Of a stretch of DNA of 64,000 nt, positions 23,701 to 35,352 are shown piece by piece. Both the position numbers and the translations under genes were made by a program. How positions within the stretch are numbered: position 1 is the stretch's first letter; each line of letters begins with the position of its first letter. A model generated the notes under the pieces. It did not search any database. It was not told the origin of the DNA and saw nothing but the letters and a program-made list of their open reading frames with translations. The DNA lies in NCBI RefSeq assembly GCF_963662255.1, contig NC_085049.1, forward strand, positions 19,891,915-19,955,914. The letters are read 5' to 3'. The stretch is from Cinclus cinclus (Eukaryota; Chordata; Aves; Passeriformes; Cinclidae).

Positions 23701-26175
23701 TGGCCTTCTCCGAAACATTTGTAAGACAGTTTTGCTGTAACAGGCAAAGGTCCTTCATGAAGGTGTTTAAACCATAAATTGTAACATTCAGTTGCTGACA
23801 GTCTTTCTGGCGCTCTCTCATCAGTATGGCTGAATAACTTAGAAGGTTAAGCCCTATTTTGGACAGGTGAGCAGCTGATTTTTCAAACCCTTCTTATTAG
23901 AAAATTTGAGAGACTCAGAGCAAAGGAAAATGGCCAGATTTGGGATTGGGAGGCAGGGCCTGCCCTGTACCTGTGCTACAGGACAATAGGGCACTGTCAA
24001 CACAACACCCTTCAGCTGCATTCACTCTGCTCTTAAAACAATGTGGTGCTTTTGTTTATTTTTTTTTTCTTGAAGAACAGTATTATTTCAGACTCAACAG
24101 TCCCTTATACTCACACAATTTCCTGGTGGGAATGGTGCTTTATAATTTATGGATGTGCTTTCCGAAATAATAACGAAGTCAAAATTACATTCTGTTTTGC
24201 TTAATCTCTTTTAATTGGCATCTCAGAGGCTTTGCAGGAATCTGGCTGCAGATTTTCCACTTTCTGTCGGTTGTAATTTTTATTTTTTTTACTGTTAGCA
24301 ATGGCATGCAGAGAAAAGCTCCCTCTTTGACAACGGTGTCTGCCTGAAGATTCTTAATTAAATTGTACTCAGCATGGTACAAAAATCACAAGGTTTAGGA
24401 GGCATGAAGTACATGGATAATGTGGCATTTTATATGACAGCTTTTCATTTCAGCAGGATTCCATGGCATTTTCTTTGCCTATAATATAAAATATTGCTAA
24501 TGGAAATTACCTAAAAATTGCATGTATTTTGTCTTCTGCTAAGTTTTAACTGCTTATCTTTCCTAAAGGTTATTAAATAGGCCTCTTACCATTGATACTG
24601 TGGTGTATACCACCTTTATTCATGCATACAAAATAGATTTAGGATAAATTTCAAGATTACACACACAAATATCCATTGATGCATGACTCCAGCTGCTTAA
24701 TTAAAATATTAAAAAACTCCCCTCAAATTTCCTATTTCTTTTTACACTGACTAATTTTCTGCCCCGTTATGTCTTTCCTTACTACCCTTCCTATTATTCT
24801 TGAAATAAAAATTACATTTGTAGCCCCAAGAATGTTGCACTTCACCCACAGAATTTACTTATATATCCATCTGCTACTAATCTTTTGAGACTCCAGCAGT
24901 ACAGAAAAGGACTACCTCCCCAAATTGCTATTGTTTAGCTGTGCTTAAATGAACTGTGTCATATCAGTTCCCTTTGCAACATTGGTAAAGAAAGTCTTTA
25001 ATGTTTTTTTCCCACAAATCATTGTAGATGTAGTTTCCTAAGGTATCTTGCCATGGCTGTGGACCTTTTTGCACTAAAACTGTGTGTTGTTTTCCAGGCT
25101 TCCTTTAAATTTGCTATAAAACATTACATACTTGTGAATATTTAATATTACTCAATATTCTTAACCAATGTCTACATTTATGAAATAATAAACATCCACT
25201 CTGTTGAATATTACTGGTTATATTGCTTGTCCTTTGGAAAGAGAACTCTAATGGCAGTCTCCTGGTGTATTGTCAGAAATAAATGTGGTTTGTGGGTAAT
25301 CTTGCTTTTGTGGCTGGGGATGGTGCATCATCTCTACCACTTCAGAGTGGTTTCCAGAAGTGATCTGAGTCAGGCCTTGTGCTGAGTCACAAATCCTCTC
25401 CTGCTTCCTCCTTGCTTGCACAAAGTAGTAGTTTTCTTCTGAACTGTACTAGAAGAAAAAGAATTGTTTTCCACACTCCTGGCACTAGCTGAAGCACAAA
25501 CATGTATTTTCTTGTGTATAGGAAGGCTTATGCTTTTTATACCTGTTCACTTCTAGGAGGTCATTTATGAGACTCTGATTGCTCATACTCCTGACTCGGG
25601 CAATCCCATGGTGTAGGTAAAATATATCCCTCCAAAACCAATGGAAGAGTAGACTCAGGATATGCTTTCTCTAAAAGATCTGAACTACTAATATGATGGG
25701 AACAGAAACTGCCCTCTCCAGTAAGCCAAGTTTGATCCAATATTGAAGACATGGCAAAATGTGGGATAGAACTGTGCTTGGCAAAGCCTGAATCTTAGTT
25801 CTGAGACCAACCTCTTAGGAACATATTAAGCTTTGCCTGTGGAGGTCAGTCATGACACACCACTTCCAAAGCTGGTAGCAGGCAGAAATCCGAGCCCAGA
25901 ATATGGGTTCAGATGAAGGGATGGCTCAAACTGAAAGGTGAAATGTTTGGCTCTCCAAACACATTGCCTGAAGAGTGTCATGGTGTAGTGTCACTTTGAC
26001 AAAAGCTGTAAGATCCTGATAATTGCCACGGCACTTCAAATGTCCAAATAGCTCCAAAAAGTGCATAGACTAAGAGCAGGGCTCCTGATTATTGAGTATC
26101 CTTGCAAATGAAATAAATCATATTGTTGATGGTCAGAATAAGATTTTAAAAGCCTTCAGGTAGTTACAAAATCAC
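23701..26175. other. unassigned AT-rich sequence
   Basis: No feature recognised over 2.5 kb; only short A/T runs and short frames. Confidence 0.4.
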
Positions 26176-26280
26176 AGCCCCAAGTGTGGTTAGTGAAGTT
26201 GAGGAGGGATGGGGCAGCCCCAGGTGTGGCCCCTGAGGATGAAGAGTGGGTGGGTCAACTCCAGGTGTGGCAGCCCATCT
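26176..26280. repeat. minisatellite, ~40-bp period, three degenerate units
   Basis: Units start at about 26176, 26216 and 26257 (AGCCCCAAGTGTGG, AGCCCCAGGTGTGG, AACTCCAGGTGTGG). They share the core (C)CCAGGTGTGG...TGAGGATGA with the better-preserved array at 27041-27232, so both arrays derive from one unit. Confidence 0.75.
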
Positions 26281-26730
26281 GGCAAGATTCACACCTTCCT
26301 CTGAGGTGTGAATGTTCCAGTACTTTGGAGCAGAATTTTCACAGCTGAGCCGTGTAAGCCAGGTATGACAAGAAGGATTCATACTACCTCAAGTGATTTT
26401 CCTCTTATCAGCTTTATTTGGAAACCCAGTTTGTAGCCTCAGCCTTCTGCACCTGGGAGGCCCCTCTGCACATCATTAGCAAAGCACCCAGCTGACTGTT
26501 TGAGTCCCTAGCACAAATAAACTGTAAGACACAACACTCCAGCATCTTGGGGCAGCTGGGTGGCTATGGCAAGTGGTTGAGTGTTTGAGTCATTAATCAC
26601 CAGCAGTCCAGTGATTCAGAGTACACATGACTGAAGAAATTGGATTTTCTTGGCTTAGTAACATAGGTGTAGTTTCTACGGAGTGTCCCGTACAAAAGAC
26701 TGGGATCAAAACCCATCATTTTGCACCCAC

Positions 26731-26875
26731 TCCAGGAATGAGTTCCAACCCATTCTGGGTTTTCCCCCATTCTGTATTCTGGTGAAATCCAGTCCAGCTT
26801 TACCCCCATGCCCTATCCCAGGAAAATCCAGTCTGGGTTTTCCCCAGACCATATCCCAGGCCTGATCCAGGCAAA
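26731..26875. repeat. minisatellite, 39-44-bp period, about three units
   Basis: Degenerate units begin TCCAACCCATTCTGGG (26744), TCCAGTCCAGC (26788), TCCAGTCTGGG (26827) and TCCAGGC (26866), each containing TTTnCCCC and an ATCCCAGG-like end. The unit sequence differs from the neighbouring GGTGTGGTCAGTGAGG array, but the period is almost the same. Confidence 0.65.
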
Positions 26876-27040
26876 CTTTGTAGCAGCAATCCCTCTCAAT
26901 TTTATCTCTCCTTATCTTAACATTTTTCTATATTAGTCAGCTTCGTATTTAATGTGAAAAGCAGCAAAGTTTGCTCAGCTTATTGAGTAAGACTCAGAGT
27001 GGGATTTAGTGAAATTCCTGTGTAAATCAAAGTCTAGGGC

Positions 27041-27232
27041 AGTCCCAGGTGTGGTCAGTGAGGATGAGGAGGATGGAGGCAGTCCCAGGTGTGGTCAGTG
27101 AGGATGAGGAGGGGCAGGGCAGTCCCAGGTGTGGTCAGTGAGAATGAGGATGGAGGCTGTCCCAGGTGTGGTCAGTGAGGATGAGGAGGGGTGGGGCAGT
27201 CCCAGGTGTGGTCAGTGAGGATGAGAAGAGGG
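27041..27232. repeat. minisatellite, five units of 37-40 bp
   Basis: Five head-to-tail units start at 27041, 27081, 27121, 27158 and 27198. Each carries GTCCCAGGTGTGGTCAGTGA followed by GATGAGGAGG and a short variable G-rich linker. The unit is nearly perfect in its first 20 bases and varies in the last 10-15. The 68-codon frame here is repeat-derived. Confidence 0.9.
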
Positions 27233-27903
27233 CAAGCCCTACTAAAGGCTGCTTTCAGGGGAGTTACTTTCTCCATTTCAGAGGACTTCAGTTTTTTTAC
27301 AGGTACCTCTCTATCCCACTCTTTAATCAAAAGAGCAACCACAGCTTGCTAAGTTCAGTGCAGTTGCTTTAAGGGCTAATACTAACCCCTAAATAAATTA
27401 AGAAAAAAAGGTAGAGAGAGCAATGTCAGGTGCTGAAATGCTGCCCACTTTTTTTTCTTTCAGAGTCCAGGTTCCCATAGGTGGACAAGTTGCCAAAAGA
27501 GGTCACTCCCTCCCTCCCACCCACCTGTTTCCTTACCCAGGCGCTGTCCTGGTCTCAAGACAGCTCTTCCTGTGGGGTATTGCAAGGCCAGCTCTAAAAT
27601 TATCCTGGGGAAAGCATCACTTATTTCTCCCCAGGAAGTTTGGTTTATGAGCTTAGATTCCTCACATCTGTGTTCTTAGCACAGCCCCGCAACTGGAGGC
27701 AGGAGCTGGGTGCCAGCAACAATTCAGGTGACTTTAAACTAAATAAAACGCCAGATCCTCCCTGTTCTGTGGGACTTTGAGAAAGGTATTTACTGGACTG
27801 TGAAGGGTAGGTAAGGATCTCTTCTTATGCACTTCTCTCCTTTGTCCCTAACCTTCCTTTCCTCTGGGGAAATCACAATCCCCAATTTAGAAAGTTTTTT
27901 TCC

Positions 27904-27941
27904 ACACTATTGTGCCCACACTATCAAGGGCACAATAGTGT
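27904..27941. other. perfect 14-bp inverted repeat (hairpin)
   Basis: ACACTATTGTGCCC (27904-27917) and its exact complement GGGCACAATAGTGT (27928-27941) are separated by 10 bases. A further partial copy, CACAATAGTGGG, follows at about 27945. Could form a cruciform; no T-tract or gene context suggests a terminator. Confidence 0.8.
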
Positions 27942-28630
27942 CCCACACAATAGTGGGGGAGAAAAAATTAGCAGGGACTGTTCTAGAGGCTTCTGGGACA
28001 CACTGTGCCAGAATGGGGGAGCACTGGATGTTCCTTTCCTTCTCATCTGAGGGATGCTGCTGTAAGCCTTGCGTGGGGGTCTAGCACCTCCTGCAGTGAT
28101 TCTGGTGGATGGGACATGATCTCTGTGGAGATTCAGATGAGCCTTCCCACCTGCTCTGTCCTGTGGGAAAGGTTGACTCCCAGAGTCTCACAGGAGAGAG
28201 CAGAAACAAGGCAAACTGAAGAAATCAGAAAAAAAAAAATCTTTTATTTTCCTCAGAGGGAGATGCATTCCCCAGTCTTCAATATTCTGGTGACTGATTA
28301 ACCATTGAAATAGTCTGGCACAGATATTGATAAAGAAAAATAAATCTGCACCATTTTTGGAAGAGTTCTCTGGGCTGTGCACCCCTCTCTTGTCTATCTA
28401 TTGAGAAAGCCTTGTCCCTACATGCAAAAACCATGCTTACACACCACTGTAATTACTGACTTTTGAACATGAAAACTCCCCAGTGAAAAAATCAGAGATC
28501 CAGAAATCCTGCTTCTCTGTGGTAAGTTCTACAGAAAAAAACAAACAAAACAAAACATAAACCATTAAAACCTTTTAAATTCAAGTTATCTATAAGAACA
28601 GCTTTCTTCATTATTTCTGCCACAAATTTC

Positions 28631-29135
28631 TGTGGTGTTTAAGGGTGTGTGGGAGGGAGCTTCCTGCAGGGAGGTAAAGAAAACCTCTGTAATCTCAAGA
28701 ACTTCCTGGAAAACTCCAACCAATGTGTTGCAGACAGGTAGAGATATTATAAAATAAAGGCCTTATAAAATACGGTTTAGGCCCTGTGACTCTAGCTAAG
28801 CTATCTGTAGCTTCTAAGTGCCCATAAGGAAAAATTGTAAGAATGAACATGACAACCTATTCTTAAAGACAAAAAAAAAATTTGTACCTGCATAAACAAT
28901 GAATCTGTCCCACGAGAATCAATAAAGAAAACATGTAAACAATCAAAAAATAGAGAGATCTGAAGGAAAGGTAAAATACCAGTTTCTAACCAATGAACAG
29001 AATAGCAAGAAAACTACTAGGCAGTTGGAGTTCAACATGAGGTCTGTGAAAACTGTATAAAAGTGAGTGATGTGAATAAAGATCTGGCTTTTCCTGAATG
29101 AAGAAACGGAGTCCCATCTGCTTGATACTGCAACA
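28631..29135 (+). mobile_element. LTR-like element with TATA box and poly(A) signal
   Basis: The right part has the order expected of a retroviral LTR: AACCAATGAACAG-type block (about 28988), TATAAAA at 29056-29062, AATAAA at 29075-29080, then about 55 bases ending ACTGCAACA. The very close TATA and AATAAA is as in alpharetrovirus-like LTRs. The start TGTGGTGTTTAAG at 28631 and end at 29135 are my best TG...CA choice, but the flanks show no target duplication, so the left end is uncertain. A related unit occurs near 57.64-57.72 kb. Confidence 0.6.
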
Positions 29136-30366
29136 CCAATGCTTTCAGCAAAAGATTCAAGTTGTTGTTTTCAATTACTGATAAGAATGGGACAGAAATA
29201 CAGTCCTTGTGCCCCAAAGGGGAGGAAAGAGCAGATTTCATACCTTACCTTTCAAGATTAATGTCTGGCTCCTTAAACTCTCTGTGTTCTTTTGTAGCAG
29301 CTGTGTATTGATAAAATTTGGGTGGGTTTCAAACACAGTCTTTCTCAAAATACAAGGAACTGGCTGGGAACCTTTAGCTGTACAAATTTGTGATGTTCCA
29401 TACAGCTGTCAACAGGGCAAAGGCTGGATCTGGTCCTGTCCAGCTGGGTTTTGATTGGTTTTAGTCTAAAGGAATCGGTCTGGGAGAGAAGCATGGGAGT
29501 GCTTCAGTTTGTAACCCCAAAATTTCTTTATAATGTGAGTGTCCATATTCCCAAAGTGCCTTTGCTCTTGTCTGGGGCTGTATTGCCTTTTGGCTGTGGG
29601 ACTGGATTGTCTTCTGGCTCATAGTTTTCCTCATGTATTCGTAAGTTCATTTTGCTGATTTGAGTAGGGTCACTCTGGATGCTGTGCACAGAAAGGCTGA
29701 TTCACCTGACATAAGGACCTGACCCAGGGAACTGGATTTACACAAAGGGAAGGAGAATTATCTTCCCATCAGTGAAAGGAAAACAAGTTTCCCCAGATCC
29801 AGATGACTAAAGAACCATCAATGTTATTTGAGACTGAAACCTGACAATTAATGTTCATTCAAGTACCCATCCAGATACACTTGAGTTTAGACCTTGGTTT
29901 AATTCTAGTGCCACTTGTTCAATTAATATAGCAGTTAATTAATTTAGCTGTTAGCTATTTTAATTTCTCAGCAAAATAATCAGATATCCCTTCCCTACTG
30001 AATAAACCTGCCTATACTATATCAGAATGGATAAGACCATCTATTTAATTTCCCAGGCATTAAATAATTAGAGCTTTCTTGCAGGGCAGGACAGCGTGTT
30101 ACTGTCACTGGTGGATGGTATGACAAGTATGTACTTTCTATAGGGAAACGTATAGAAGCTGAAATATCTACTATGACAGAGTTTATCTCTGTATTTTGCA
30201 TTTATTACTAATGAAAACCACTGGTGAACTGTACTGAAATATTTCTCAGGGGAGTACTCCATGTCTTAAGTGGAATTTTGTCATGTGGATCCTTTTAGGG
30301 TACTTGGAACTGATGCCTCCCAGTGCCCCTGTCTTGGGGATGTTTTTTTTAATCCCACATCCATTT
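29136..30366. other. unassigned sequence
   Basis: No recognised element over 1.2 kb; frames up to 81 codons without motifs. Confidence 0.35.
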
Positions 30367-31455
30367 TTAAACAAATGTTTTGTGTCTGGGGTGGTTGCTG
30401 CCCCTGGGTCCTCGATGGGTGAGAGCTAGCGGAGATTTCCTGCGAGAGCTGGAGGGGAGAGGAGCAGTTGCTTCCTTGGGGACAAGTGATTGATCTCCAC
30501 GGCCATGCGGTGGGATCCCTCTCTGACAACATACACCTGCTGTGTAGTTTTTGCTGTGTTTTTTTATTTCCCTTTGGCACTGTGACTGGAGCTTACTGGC
30601 TTGCTCCTCTGCTGCTTGGGAGCCCAGAAGCAGGGCATGCCACACAGGGACTCGGGAGCATCCCCTTCCCTGCTGGGGACCAGCCTGTGCAGCCTGACTC
30701 TGGGACCAGCCATTGCTACCAGTGAGCTCCTCAAGGGAGCGATTCCCCACCCGGCCCTGCTGTTCTCAGCTGCTGTTTTAGGGATCCTTGCTGCACTGGA
30801 ACCTGATGACCAGACAACCTCCGGCTTCTGGCACGGCCTGGAGTTTTCTGCTACACTTTGCTACCCCTAGGTGTACCCACCTCTCCCGCTTCAGCTTGAT
30901 GCTTCCAAGGTTTCCTGTTGCAGTCCATTCAGTTTCCTGAGGCACTGAGACCAGCTGCTTCTCATGAGTTTGCAAAGGAAAGCCCCTTCTCCCCTTCTCC
31001 CTCTCTCACCAGCTCACCCGCCATAACCGCGGAGAGAGGCGGCTGAGCTCGCGCCACAGCGCCCCCTGCAGCTGCGGGGGAATCACTGCACCTGCCCTGT
31101 CCGGCCAGGAGCCACCAGTGTCCCTGCTGGCTGCGACTGGAACTGCACCAAAGGGGAAAGAGCGTGCAGCTGGGAGAAGGCTCTTGTTGGATTCCTGGTT
31201 TTGACTGTTATTGCTGCTGTTTGTTTTTTTTTTTGTTTGTTTGTTTGTTTGCCTTGTTATGCATACATACATATATGCATACATACATACACATATATAC
31301 TAGTAAAGAACTGTTATTCCTTTCCCCATATCTTTGCTTGAAAGCCCCATAATTTCAGAGTTGTAATAATTTGGAGGGAATGGGGTCACATTTTCTATTC
31401 CAAGGAAAATTCGTGCCTTTCTTGGCAGACCCCTATCTTTCAAATTAAGACAACC
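30367..31455 (-). mobile_element. LTR-like/ERV-derived element copy B
   Basis: On the minus strand this starts GTCTTAATTTGAAAGATAG (from 31455 leftwards) and is collinear with copy A at 12.19-12.56 kb through AAATTATTACAACTC, AAGATATGGGGAAAGGAATA, GTTCTTTACTAG, an ACAAA-rich tract and CAGTGATTCCCCCGCAG. It then continues about 650 bases further into GC-rich sequence absent or unrecognisable in copy A. The frames here (127 and 99 codons minus, 85 and 89 plus) have no retroviral domains that I can see. The left limit is set by the change in composition and is approximate. Confidence 0.6.
31220..31300. repeat. (TTTG)n and (CATA)n microsatellites
   Basis: A TTTG/T tract at about 31220-31250 is followed after a few bases by interrupted CATA repeats at about 31258-31300. 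They lie inside the LTR-like copy B, where copy A has a shorter AACAAA-rich tract, so they probably expanded after insertion. Confidence 0.85.
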
Positions 31456-32149
31456 CCATGGAAAACTCCAGGGATAGAACTGTGCTGGGAAACAGCATAG
31501 AGAACACTGTGAGAGGAGATCCTCTGGCCAGGTACTGTGCTGTGACAGCTCTGCTGTGATGTGCTGGCACAGAGCCAATACACCCAAAATTACAGCCCTG
31601 GCATGTGAGTCTTGCCTTGAGGAGTGAGGAAGGATCCCAGTTTTCCTTTGTTCAGACCCACTCCTCTTTGAACACCTCTAAACCCCCTTTATACTGGGAG
31701 AAGTTCGTGGGATATGAAGTTCATTTAAGCTGTGGGGAAAAAAATGAGAAGGGGAAACTTTTACAAGAAATGCTGTGAACAACAATAGAGCTTTGTTGTG
31801 CAATGCAGCAGTGTTTGTGCACCTTCCTGGAAGAAACTTGAGTGTCCTGACATTGCCCTCAGGATGCAGAACAGATTCAGCTGGATTTGCTCAGGAAGGA
31901 GAAGCTACCAGGGAAAACTCAGTAAACAGCGTCCATTGAGATGGAGATTAAAGTTTGAAGGCAGAACATATTTTGCTGACTGCAGTCATCATGATAAAAC
32001 ACACATGGAGCTGACCTGCAGGCTTTTCCTGGATGAGACTGTTTTCATTCTTGGAGTATTAAACTCTCCTTCAGGATCTTTTAACTTCTGGCTGTTGGAG
32101 GACAAGAAAATTCTCCTCTAAGGCCAGTCACAGAAAATACTGCCTGGTT

Positions 32150-32435
32150 ATGTGTTTAGCTGCGGAGAGGAAGGACACTGCACCTGGGGAGGTTCAGGTT
32201 GGACATCAGAAAGAATTCCTTCATGAAAAGGGTTGCCAGTCACTGGAATGGGCTGCCCAGGGAGGTGGTAGAGTCACCATGCAAGGAAGTGTTCAAAAAA
32301 TGACTTGACAGGGCACTCAGGGCCATGGTTTTGTTGTCAAGGCGGTAACTGGTCAAAGGTTTGACTCCATGATCTTGGACATCTTTTTCAGCCTAAATGA
32401 TTCTGTGAGAATTCTGTGAGAATTCTGTGAGAATC
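32150..32435 (+). mobile_element. CR1 LINE, 3' end with 11-mer tail
   Basis: Typical CR1 blocks in order: GTTCAGGTTGGACATCAG, AAGAATTCCTTCATG, ACTGGAATGGGCTGCCCAGG, GAGGTGGTAGAGTCACC, a CTTGACAGGGCACTCAGG-like block and TTTGACTCCATGATCTTGG, ending in AAATGATTCTGTG. The tail consists of three copies of ATTCTGTGAGA (about 32400-32432), a longer tail unit than the usual 8-mer. Confidence 0.93.
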
Positions 32436-33479
32436 AAGATCTTCTGAGAAAGGATCTTGCCCCACTGGTGCCATAAGAAACTCCTGGGCAGAGCCAGGGA
32501 TAGGAATGTGCCCTTCTCGCCACCAGCACTTTGCCCTGGCAGGTAAATCCTGCATATGATCAGGGCGAGGTAAAGAGGAAAATCCTGATGCTCTGATGGC
32601 CTCCCTTTCCATGGAAGAGAGCTGAACACTACACTGGACCTCACTTCATTTAATACACTGCTTAGGAAGATTTTTAGGATGATGGGTTAGGTTTTTCATT
32701 TGGGGAGCAGATTGTCTTCTCATGTAAAGGTCACCAAAGGCAGGAGAGGTAAATGATTAGCTGACGTGGGAATCAGCTGGGTGGCTCCACACACAAACTT
32801 GCTTTATAAATAAGCCATTTAGCCAAAAATAATTAAGGAAATTCTCTGCAAATAGAGATTCCTACCAAAACCACATCTCCAGCCAGGCTGTGTGGTTAAA
32901 TGTCAAACAGACCCCAAAGCTTTCTCCTTTTGTGCAATAGAGGCACATTTACCAGGGGCTTTGAGGACATGAGGGGCCAGATCCAAAGTGTCCAGCACAG
33001 GACCACTGCCCAGCATTTCTGGTCATCTGGAAGTCTCAAAAATCAGGAAAGGGGCAGGAGAATGTTGGCTCCATGGTGTACTCACAGCAAGTGAGAAGTG
33101 ACTCAGGAATGCTGGTACTGTGGTGGGGCAGAAACATCCCCATCACTGTGCATATGTGATGAGGGAATCTGGAATTCTGCCACTCTCCCTTTCACCCTTT
33201 TCCCTGTCCTCAAGAAACCTTTGGGCTGGTCCTTGCTGTAACTCCAGCTGTTTGTGTCAGCCCTGATTTTTGTGTAATGGGTAAAGGGTCTTAAGGGTGA
33301 GTAATTTCTGTATTTAAGAGAAAGCTTTGCTGGGAAAATATGGGTTGCTTTCATATCTGAAGTTTCTTTTCACTCATCCTGCCTTCAAGATAATCAGATT
33401 TGACCATTAAAATGAGCCAAGCATTCTGAGCTGAATTTTTCATTATCAATGAATACTGGATAATCTGGAATGAAACTGA
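32436..33479. other. unassigned sequence
   Basis: No recognised element; frames of 64-83 codons without motifs. It leads directly into the pentamer array. Confidence 0.35.
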
Positions 33480-35230
33480 GCCTAACCTCAGCAACCCCTC
33501 CATATCTTTTCCTTGCCCTTCCTACCACTCCATTCCCTTGCATTGCCTTGCTTACCACTCCCCTACATGGACTTCCCTGCCCCTGGCCTTGTCTTGCCCT
33601 GCCTGCTCTTCCTGTGACACTCATTGCCTTGCTTACCTGCCCCTTGCCTTGTTTGGCCATGCCTATCCTTGCCACTGTCATGCATTGACTTTCTAATCCA
33701 TACGGCATATTGACTGACCTGCCCTTATCTTCCCTTGCCTTGCCTGCCCCTCCTTTGACTTGCTTTATCATTTCTACCCCACCCTGCCTTAAGGACCTCT
33801 CTTTGTACTTCCTTAAATTCCATTGCCTTGCATCACCTTTCTTACTCATCTTTGAACTCTTTATCCCTTCTTTGTCAGCCTTGCCTTGCCTTGCTGTAAC
33901 TTTTTCTTGTGTCCCCTGCCCTATTGTTGTTGGGCAGGGGAAAGTTCCAAGGTTTGTGAGCACTGGCCTTTCAGGCACTTACCTTCATGGTTTCTCACAG
34001 AAACCTGTAGTTTCCAGCCGGCATAAAAAGACCGGGAGAGCAGCTCAGACTTTTCCCACAGGCTTTATTATTGTCTGTGAAGGGCTCAGGCCACAAATCC
34101 AAAGATGGGGAATCACACATGTACTTTTATAGGGTCTGGGGGGATCACAGGTAAACCAGTGGAAAACAGGGTTAACACATTTTGGCCAACTACATTATCT
34201 TTGTTTGGGACAACAAATTATAAAGAACCAAACCTAACCAATAACATTCTAAAAAGATAAGAAGAAGAGCTTACATTTTTTTCTAACATGAGTCATTCTA
34301 AGCAAATAGTTTTTCTTATCTCAAAGGAAGTTCCAGGGGGCCCTCGCAGGGCTGTCTGCAGAGGGATTTGTCTCCTCTACACCTTGCCTTGCCATCTTCT
34401 CCTTGCTATGCATGCTCCTATTTTGCATTGCCTTACCAACCCCTCTGTGTCCTACTTTTGCCCTTCCTACTACTCTCTTGCCTTGTTTTACCTTGCCCAC
34501 CCATTCCCCACCTTGACTTCAAGACCCCCTTTTCCCCACCTGCTTTTACCTCGCAAGCCTCTCATTTGATTTGCCTTTTCTTGCCTCTCCCAACCTTGGC
34601 TTGTCCTGTTGATTTTGCCTTTCCTTGCATTGCCTTACAACTAATCCACCACCTTGCCCTGCCTACCCCTTCCTTCCCATGCCTAAAAGTTCTTGCCTTG
34701 CCTAAAATTTCTAGGCCTTCTCTTGTCCACCATTCCCTTGCCTTGCCTTGCCTGCTCCTCCTATGACTCTCATGTCCTTGTCTATCTTTTATATGCCTTG
34801 CAGTGCAAAACCTTTGACAGACTTAACCTGCGTGGTCTTTCATACCCAGCCCCTGCCTTGACCTGCCTACTCTTTTCTTCTCAGGTCTTGATTTCCTCCC
34901 CCTTGCCTGCTTTGCCTTTCCTATCCCTCCCTTGCTTTGCATTACCTCACCAACCCTTCCATATTTTTGCCTTTCCTTGCCTACCCATCACTTGACTTAC
35001 ATTGCCTTGTAGACCCATTCACTGCCTTGACTTGCTGTCCCTTTCTTCCTGGCCTTCCCTTCCAGGCCCACACATCACTGGGTTTCCCTTCTTAAGCCCA
35101 GCCTTGCCTAATTCTGGGCCTTCTCTCACCTAACAATCCAATTGCTTTCCACTTGCTGGCCTTGCCCTCCCTACCTGTCCCCTGGCTTTCCTAGAATTGC
35201 CTGTACTTTGTATTGCCTTGCCTGCGTGGC
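33480..35230 (-). repeat. degenerate CCTTG array, left flank
   Basis: About 1.3 kb (excluding the LTR at 33955-34381) of CCTTG-type pentamers mixed with CCTACC, ACCCCTCC and CTTGCCTGCTCCTCCTATGAC-type blocks; reading the minus strand gives CAAGG. A longer unit is visible: ACCAACCCCTCTGTG-like blocks at about 33490, 34435 and 34945, i.e. roughly 510 bp apart once the LTR is removed. Strand is a label for CAAGG polarity only. Long frames on either strand come from the simple composition. Confidence 0.85.
33955..34381 (-). mobile_element. LTR inserted in the CCTTG array
   Basis: A 427-base block free of CCTTG repeats splits the array. On the minus strand it starts TGTAGAGGAGACAAATCC, has AATAAA (34064-34069) followed by GCCTGTGGGAAAAGTCTGAG and CTGCTCTCCCGGTC, and ends near GTGCTCACA. 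That is the R/U5 layout of a retroviral LTR. No target duplication was confirmed, so the ends may be off by some bases. It is probably a solo LTR younger than the array. Confidence 0.65.
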
Positions 35231-35239
35231 AATACAAAG
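35206..35239. repeat. 12-bp hairpin at an array polarity switch
   Basis: CTTTGTATTGCC (35206-35217) and GGCAATACAAAG (35228-35239) are perfect complements around 10 bases. Exactly here the array changes from CCTTG (left) to CAAGG (right), so the hairpin marks a local inversion point. Confidence 0.85.
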
Positions 35240-35352
35240 CAGGGCAAAGCAAAGTAAGGAAGTTATCAAAAGAGCAAGATAAGAGACATAAACAAGGGAA
35301 GCAAAGCAAGGATAAATTAGGAAAAAGTAGGCAATGGTACTGAAAGCAAGGC
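35240..35352 (+). repeat. CAAGG-polarity array segment
   Basis: About 110 bases of GCAAAG/GGCAAAGCAAAG-type repeats in the polarity opposite to the main left array. Its end (AGGCAATGGTACTGAAAG, about 35330-35347) is the inverse of CTTTCAGTACCATTGCCTA at about 38597, so it pairs with the short CCTTG segment at 38590-38768. Confidence 0.75.

Noticed and set aside
26176..27232. Possible CRISPR-like array
   Set aside because: Units are contiguous minisatellite repeats without regular unique spacers, and the DNA is vertebrate.
31258..31300. CATA repeats as a regulatory element
   Set aside because: An ordinary interrupted microsatellite inside an LTR-like element.
33394..33978. 194-codon minus-strand frame rich in K, G and R
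   Set aside because: It is the CAAGG satellite read as protein; opposite-strand frames are equally open.
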